From positions 1 through 13,240 of the forward strand of contig JAOXYB010019926.1 in the NCBI GenBank assembly GCA_028565635.1: DNA of 13,240 nucleotides, given 5' to 3'. This document shows positions 1 through 13,240 of this stretch, piece after piece. The position numbers and the translations under genes were made by a program. Numbering within the stretch: the first letter of the stretch is position 1; the number at the start of each line of letters is the position of its first letter. Below the pieces are notes generated by a model. It saw nothing but the letters and a program-made list of their open reading frames with translations. It was not told where the DNA came from and did not search any database. The DNA comes from Phoronis ovalis. Its lineage: Eukaryota > Phoronida > Phoronidae.

Positions 1-1638
1 AGATTTGTGAATGCGCAGGCAGGTCAGTGGCGGTAGTCTACGCATTTATAAATTACCCTATGTCTCTAGTAATTTGTTTGAAAATGGATTAACTTAGTTA
101 ATCTAGTTACATCACTGTAATTTTCGGCGTTCCGTGGAATTAAAACGTTAATTTACCGTAAACACGATAATAAAATAACTGAATTGGATGATCATTTTGC
201 GTCTAAACCAACCAAGCCTATAAAATGGGACACAGCTACAAACGAGTCAAACTTAATCTGTGTGTTATTTAATAAGCTCAATTATAGGTAACCGCGACGG
301 CTATTATTGAAGAATCAACTCCAGATTAGAAGACATTGTGACCCCACAAGAGATATAATTGAACAGTCTATACACAAAGTACCTTGCTGATCATGCTGGC
401 CGACAAAACGATTGCTTCATTAAATATAGATAATGAATTAACTCCACTGGTTATTTAACAGAGCTATGGTGGCGCGTTAGTGAAAACGAAATCAAATTTA
501 AATAATACCTATTAAAGTAAATACATATTTTTAAGAAAACGAAAGGGTAAAGACATATTTTTGTTTTTATTTTGTAATATGTTGGGAAGACATGTTTGAA
601 TAACCTAGTAATAACGTGGCTGTAATGAGTGCAATACATTGGTTTGCAGAGAAATTTAAAAACACTACACGGAATGTAACACGATTCTACTTGTTTGAGA
701 AGAATCGGCTCTCTTGTATTACTGTACAGATATGATACATAGCATTTAATAAAAGCGTGAAATTTTACCACACAACTGACAGGTGAAACAATATGATAGT
801 TTTGTTTAAGATTGCTTGCTTGGCTGGACATGTAATAATAATAGTAACTTCACAAATTTGTCTCATAGTTTTACAAAACAAATCAGTTTCCTTTACGCAT
901 CGTTTAACATGCGGGCGTGGAGTTTTATTGTAATTAAAAATATTTGTGTTAAACTGAAAAATAAAACATAATGCTAGAGACCTCTGTGACAAGGATTCGG
1001 CACGCGACAAATAACAAAATCCCGTCTCTAAATCAAACAGAAACGTTTATTTTGTTAACAATGTGTTGTGTATCTTTCCTACTTTATCAAAGGTCCCAAA
1101 ATAATCTAAAGCTTCTATTATCCTATTTAATCCGTTCTGTTTGTAGATTTAATAAACATATGTAAATAATACAACTAGACAGCAGATACTTGTAATAACC
1201 GGATTGAGAACCTAATCCCATAAATTCAGTCTTGTAAATTAATTATGTCCAATAAGCACTGAATTTACATTTCTATAATTGTTACATACCATTATACTAA
1301 AAAAATGCAAGAATGAAGCCATACAACTGTGAACTTAATTTGGACTAATTTTTACAAAATCATTGCAAATTATCCTATTTTTAAAACGTTTTCAAGCTAT
1401 AGATTTAGCCTTAATGAAAACTGTATATTTAAAAAAATGTAGTTATATTTATTGTATTCCCCACAAAGGTTTGTAAATTATTACTTCAGAAAATAGAAAA
1501 ATGTTATATTATTAAATTATTTAATGTTAAAATGAGTTCAGTAACCTAAAGACATTGACACGATCCACATTAGTCATAATATTACAATAGTTGCCGTTCG
1601 TAATTTTCTGTTGGACTTGAAACATATAATTTTATTCT
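1..1638. other. Upstream intergenic DNA, no gene seen
   Basis: AT-rich sequence with frequent stops in all frames on both strands. The open frames present on either strand (for example around 451-1010 and 971-1165) are low-complexity, lack recognisable domains and overlap one another, so I do not call them genes. No tRNA, rRNA or repeat family was recognised. The extreme left edge (1-60) is somewhat GC-richer but too short to interpret. Confidence 0.6.
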
Positions 1639-1981
1639 GCTAAATTAGATTCCCGGGGCGAGGATTCACCAGTTCCCGTTTGCTGTAGTGTATAGGTTTA
1701 ACATTGCATGATCGACACCAAAGCCAAGTCAGTTAAACCCTATTATCCAATCACAGTTGCTCTTTTACGTCCACTAGCAATACGCAATGCTAAAATCATT
1801 GTGATTGGACAATAACTCTTGTAGCTGAGACAGGATTGTCTATAGCCTAGCTGGGCTGGCGCCAAACTAAATCAAGTTTCTATACAGAAAAGCGGCCTGT
1901 TCACTGGATGTTTAGTTCATAAATTATCTACCGTGAAACTAGTTGGATTTAATTTAGCACGCTCAGTCCTACCAACAACTG
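1639..1981 (+). promoter_or_regulatory. Candidate promoter and untranslated first exon
   Basis: This segment is visibly GC-richer than its surroundings. It contains a CCAAT box at 1747-1751 and an inverted one (ATTGG) at 1804-1808, a CCCGGG-containing patch near 1653, and a GGCGCC at 1858-1863. NF-Y sites in such pairs commonly lie within about 150 bp upstream of transcription starts, which would put the start near 1870-1900. The segment ends AACTG|GTAAGC at 1981/1982, a good splice donor that could pair with the acceptor at 2876-2877 to form an untranslated first exon. No clear TATA box is seen. The sequence shows the motifs; promoter function and the exon are inferences that 5' transcript data would settle. 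Confidence 0.4.
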
Positions 1982-2877
1982 GTAAGCTTTTGTCATAAAT
2001 CATTTTTTTCTAGTTTTGTTTCTGTACTTTTTATGAGATAAGATTTTGCGTTCCGTCATGTATTAAGTAGCTTGATTTGCAGTGCAAGGGTTTTATTCGT
2101 AACATATTTGTAACAGTGTGTTTATGCTGTAGATATCTTAGATCGCTAATTTGAGTCCACGTGCCAAGGATTTTATATAGTTAGCGATATGATCGTATCA
2201 AATATTAACATCAAGATTTAATCAAACACGTGATTTAAACTTTGATTAAAATTTAATATAAGCAATAATTAAAATTTGTATGCATTTGGACAGAATAAAG
2301 AAATATTTAACTTTTATTTTAACGTTTTATACGTTTTTAGCATTTAAATATTTTAAAACTGTAGGTGTGGAGAGGATAAAGAATACATTTAATAAATGTT
2401 CCTATTTTCGTATTTTAAATTCACGAATTGATGCTTCTGTACTAGTTTCTGACTACGATTTAATTAATTGACAAGAATGTATAACTATATCGTTAACCAT
2501 AAAAAATGTTCAAACTTCTAGAAGATTTGAATTATGCAGCACATTTCAGTTTATTTTTATATTAGTGACACTAAGACCCAGAGATCATGCTCTATCTCGT
2601 GGCCAAATGATAGGGTACATTTATTTGTCTATCAAATATTATGACTTGTTTTATCGGAATGTTGGACTTGGAGCTACCGAGACATAAATAGGTTCCGTTA
2701 AACTTTTGGCTAATATTTCATGCCAAGCTGCGCTAGATCTCAGCGGAACACATACAGCGTAGTTCCTTTAGAAGTTTGTATTAAAATATACATTATTTAC
2801 TCATACTAAACCGAGGTGAAAGCCCGAATGTAAGTCCCGGTAAAAAGCTTTTAAAACTGTTATGGAATTTATTTCAG
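1982..2877 (+). other. Probable leader intron
   Basis: It is bounded by GTAAGC at 1982 and TTTATTTCAG ending at 2877, 896 bp in all. It contains a consensus GATA site AGATAAG at 2036-2042 and four GATA cores between 2593 and 2655. A small open frame at 2280-2471 is AT-driven and has no recognisable content. If transcription instead starts within this interval, the segment would be proximal promoter rather than intron. Confidence 0.35.
2036..2042 (+). promoter_or_regulatory. Consensus GATA site AGATAAG
   Basis: A perfect WGATAR match 55 bp after the candidate first-exon donor. GATA2/3 genes are often autoregulated or cross-regulated through such sites, so this is a plausible input. A single 7-bp motif has weak evidential value in AT-rich DNA. 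Confidence 0.3.
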
Positions 2878-2911
2878 ATCCACATAAGATATAAATAGAG
2901 CATCTCCAAAC

Positions 2912-10913
<8,002 letters not shown>

Positions 10914-12329
10914 GTAAGTTTTAAATTATAACATTTATATTTTTTTTGTAATTAAGCTTTAAAAGGCCCCGTTAATTAAATAGTAAATGTTGTTTGCTAA
11001 CCTTATTTGTATTCCTGATATCATATTTAAAAATAAAACGTCGAATTGGAGAAAACTGTTGGACTACTAACTCTGAATGTACACTTTCAGCTGTTTATTT
11101 TAGTTCCGTGTTTCAATAAATACAAATATTTAAAAATACCTCAGCTTATATAAATATAGTTCACTTGATACCGATAAAAGGTCTGTAAAATAACCAACAG
11201 ATTCCGCCATCTTTACGATAGAACAAGTGTACTGTTGTGAGGACGAAGATGCTGGTTTCGCCTCAGGATGTTTTCATAAAATTATACGTGTACCTAAATA
11301 TTATTTTAGTTGTCAGAATTATAAACTATACGTTCTCAAATATCGCACGATACCCTTTCTGATTCTGAATAAAATCTGTTTTCATATACCTCGGGCTAAA
11401 TCATGTACATTTATGCTTCACGTATTACTGGAAACTGAGGCCATAAAATGAGCAGCTTCCGAACGATTTATAGCGTAAATAAACGAGTGTTTATGTTAAA
11501 AATGAAAATGATAAGCGACTGATCAAATGCTATGTTCTTGTATATATATCCTGTCATTTTCATTTGTGAGAAGTTCGTTTAGCATATAAATTTAGGCGCT
11601 GACAAATGTTACACTTCACGAATTATACTTTTACTTTATTGTTCGGATTATTTTGATGAATCAACTAACCTTTGGGGGTCATTAATTTGTAAAATTCCCA
11701 TTTTTATTTTGTGATTATTGAGTGCTTTTGATGGTAGACTGTATGGAGTCCGATAGACACACTTTATACGACTGATTAGGTTTCAATATAATTTCATTTA
11801 TCTTAACCCTCCGTACAACAATGTTTTAAACTAAATTATAAAACAATTTTAAAACAAGATTTCAACGTTGGCATAGAAAACTATTAACAGTAAAGCCAAT
11901 AATGAGCAGACATGAATATTTTGTATCTTCGTTTAGTTTGAATACAGGCGCTGGTAATGTTACAATAGGCCGGTCCGTTGGTTGTAATAGGCTGGGTTTG
12001 TAATTAAGTTACATTTACACTGAATTAAATTATTAGAATGACAGTCTTATCATCCGCTCACATTGTATAGTTCACCTATTTTATTGCTAATTTAACAATG
12101 GAAACCGCAGACAAATGGCCATCGCAGTAAATTAAATGCGCTTTATATAGTTTATAAGATCATTGCACAATCCTACTTCAACATGTCAGTCAAGTCATAT
12201 AGGATACTCTCCGCATACATTAGTTACAATTTTTCCTTGATTTACAAGTTTTGAAAATAAAAGCACTAGAATTGAATAATACATTTTGTGAGCATTGATG
12301 TTGATTTTAGCGGGGTATTGAGCAGGATC

Positions 12330-12410
12330 AGATAAGAGGTGCCACCAATAAAAGGTCAGAAACAAACTAATGACTGATCACTGATATGTGTGAACGATAA
12401 CAAATTATCG
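12330..12410. promoter_or_regulatory. Candidate intronic GATA/CACC enhancer cluster
   Basis: An AGATAAGA at 12330-12337 is followed five bases later by CCACC at 12342-12346, then GATA at 12383-12386 and a perfect inverted pair CGATAA...TTATCG at 12395-12400 and 12405-12410. Palindromic GATA sites are the kind bound with both fingers, and GATA with CACC (KLF-type) is a common enhancer pairing. Function is inferred from motif content only. Confidence 0.3.
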
Positions 12411-12476
12411 CTCATAAATCTTGTTCAGTGAGTAAACTCGACAACTTATTGAAACAAACCTGCTTCGTAGGATGTG

Positions 12477-12651
12477 TCTGCAATATCTCAGTCAAATTGT
12501 TTCTGACTTCTTGTCGTGTTAGGGAGATTCATCCATTATCGAGCATACATCGTGATGCCAGCATAATAGTGACAGCAACCGAAGCAATCTGTCTCTATGT
12601 GAATGTCTGCCATGTCTCAGATAAATTTTCTGTAAAGTTGTTGTCGTGTTA
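12477..12651 (+). repeat. Diverged direct repeat, period about 129 bp
   Basis: 12477-12521 and 12606-12651 align over about 45 bp, sharing TCTGC-AT-TCTCAG near the start and TTGTCGTGTTA at the end. Similarity may extend weakly upstream of each copy. Both copies fall in one open frame (12428-12652), giving CNISVKLFLTSC and CHVSDKFSVKLLSC, but the start of that frame is GTG and nothing else supports coding. It looks like an old tandem duplication or a remnant of a repeat family. Confidence 0.5.
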
Positions 12652-13150
12652 ATTAATAAGATCCATGCCTAGTAGGATAGTTTAAAATAATTATAATTTC
12701 TAACTAAACCAGATTTATTTTAATAATTTCAAATTGTTCTATTCCACTATTTTTATTAATTAATTAATAAATTGAAACTATTTAAATCATGGCAGAAAAA
12801 CAGAATCCAACATTTTTAATTGTTGCTAAAAGTCCCGTTCCTGTTTTAAAATCATCTTCAGGAATGAATTAAAATGAAATGTGTTTTACAGAATCGATAT
12901 CACTTCAAACGAACATTTATGCTAAGAGAGCTTTAATTAAATTAACAAAATAATTTTTTGAATAAAGTAATGCAGAACAATTGTGAAGTAATTTTAAATT
13001 GCTCGGTAATATGATAAAATGTTAAACATAGTGGCAGTGTTGACAGGTATATCTGGTGCGTCTCACTAATATTAATGTTGAGATCTCACACTGTTTGGTT
13101 TTAATCAAATTATCTACTGATCAGTGCTCGATAATGTGTGTTCACCAGAA

Positions 13151-13240
13151 TATGTAGATTCTAAGCTAACATGCTGAGCAGTCTAGATAAAATTTGTGTT
13201 TAAATAGTATATTTTGTATGTAGATTCTTAGCTAACATGC
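13151..13240. repeat. Direct repeat with 66-bp period at the window edge
   Basis: A 24-bp segment at 13151-13174 recurs at 13217-13240 with one mismatch (CTAAGCTAAC versus CTTAGCTAAC in the core). The second copy reaches the last base of the window, so a longer tandem array with a 66-bp unit may continue beyond it. Confidence 0.75.

Larger units (their letters stand above)
10914..13240 (+). other. Start of coding intron 5, runs off the window
   Basis: It begins GTAAGT after LHN. I searched for the expected continuation (a basic block resembling NRPLTMKKEGIQTRNRK) in the + strand frames and did not find it, so the acceptor lies beyond 13240 and the intron is at least 2,327 bp. It contains a GATA-motif cluster at 12330-12410, a diverged direct repeat at 12477-12651, short dispersed repeats at 11594 and 11945, and a repeat reaching the right edge. 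Open frames at 11227-11451 and 12428-12652 show no recognisable domain. Confidence 0.8.

Noticed and set aside
451-1010. Two overlapping - strand open frames upstream of the gene
   Set aside because: They are low-complexity, AT-driven translations that overlap in different frames, with no recognisable motif or splice support.
2820-2877. GTAAGT at 2830 as donor for a tiny intron ending at 2877
   Set aside because: A 48-bp intron would be far shorter than any other here; the donor at 1982 is a better partner for the acceptor.
2890-2898. TATAAATAG, a perfect TATA-box match just before the start codon
   Set aside because: It lies 14 bases before the ATG, so a start 30 bases downstream would remove the conserved initiator; it more likely sits in the leader by chance.

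Overview
This is an animal nuclear genomic window: AT-rich, with long introns and canonical GT/AG splice sites. It holds most of one protein-coding gene on the + strand, a GATA2/3-class (GATA1/2/3 clade) zinc-finger transcription factor. I read five coding exons at 2912-3125, 7174-7368, 7582-7851, 8177-8322 and 10788-10913. They join in consistent phases (1, 1, 1, 0, 0) into 317 residues. The model holds the conserved N-terminal motifs, both CX2C-X17-CX2C GATA fingers in separate exons, and the usual 29-residue linker. The expected last exon (basic tail after the C-finger plus the C-terminus) is not seen, so the gene runs past the right edge. Composition, intron architecture and protein divergence suggest an invertebrate, possibly a lophotrochozoan such as a mollusc; that assignment is inference.

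Layout. 1-1638: AT-rich upstream DNA with no convincing gene. 1639-1981: GC-richer segment with inverted CCAAT boxes and nested inverted repeats, a candidate promoter plus untranslated first exon ending at a GTAAGC donor. 1982-2877: probable leader intron with GATA motifs. 2878-3125: first coding exon. 3126-7173: 4.0 kb intron with an exon-like patch at 5955-6017. 7174-8322: three coding exons with short introns, ending with the N-finger. 8323-10787: 2.5 kb intron with a tandem repeat at each end. 10788-10913: C-finger exon. 10914-13240: start of the last intron, with a GATA-motif cluster and several direct repeats.

The most striking feature is at the N-finger exon/intron junction. A 27-bp unit is present four times in tandem (8317-8424), and each copy carries the same TTG|GTAAGTG splice donor. 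Because 27 is a multiple of three and the junction is phase 0, each further donor would add nine in-frame residues (VSVRFKLRL) to the linker between the fingers. Failure to splice would give an N-finger-only protein with a basic 60-residue tail. The window thus contains a possible repeat-number-dependent switch of finger spacing in a developmental regulator. GATA motifs upstream and in introns fit the autoregulation common among GATA genes, but this is unproven.
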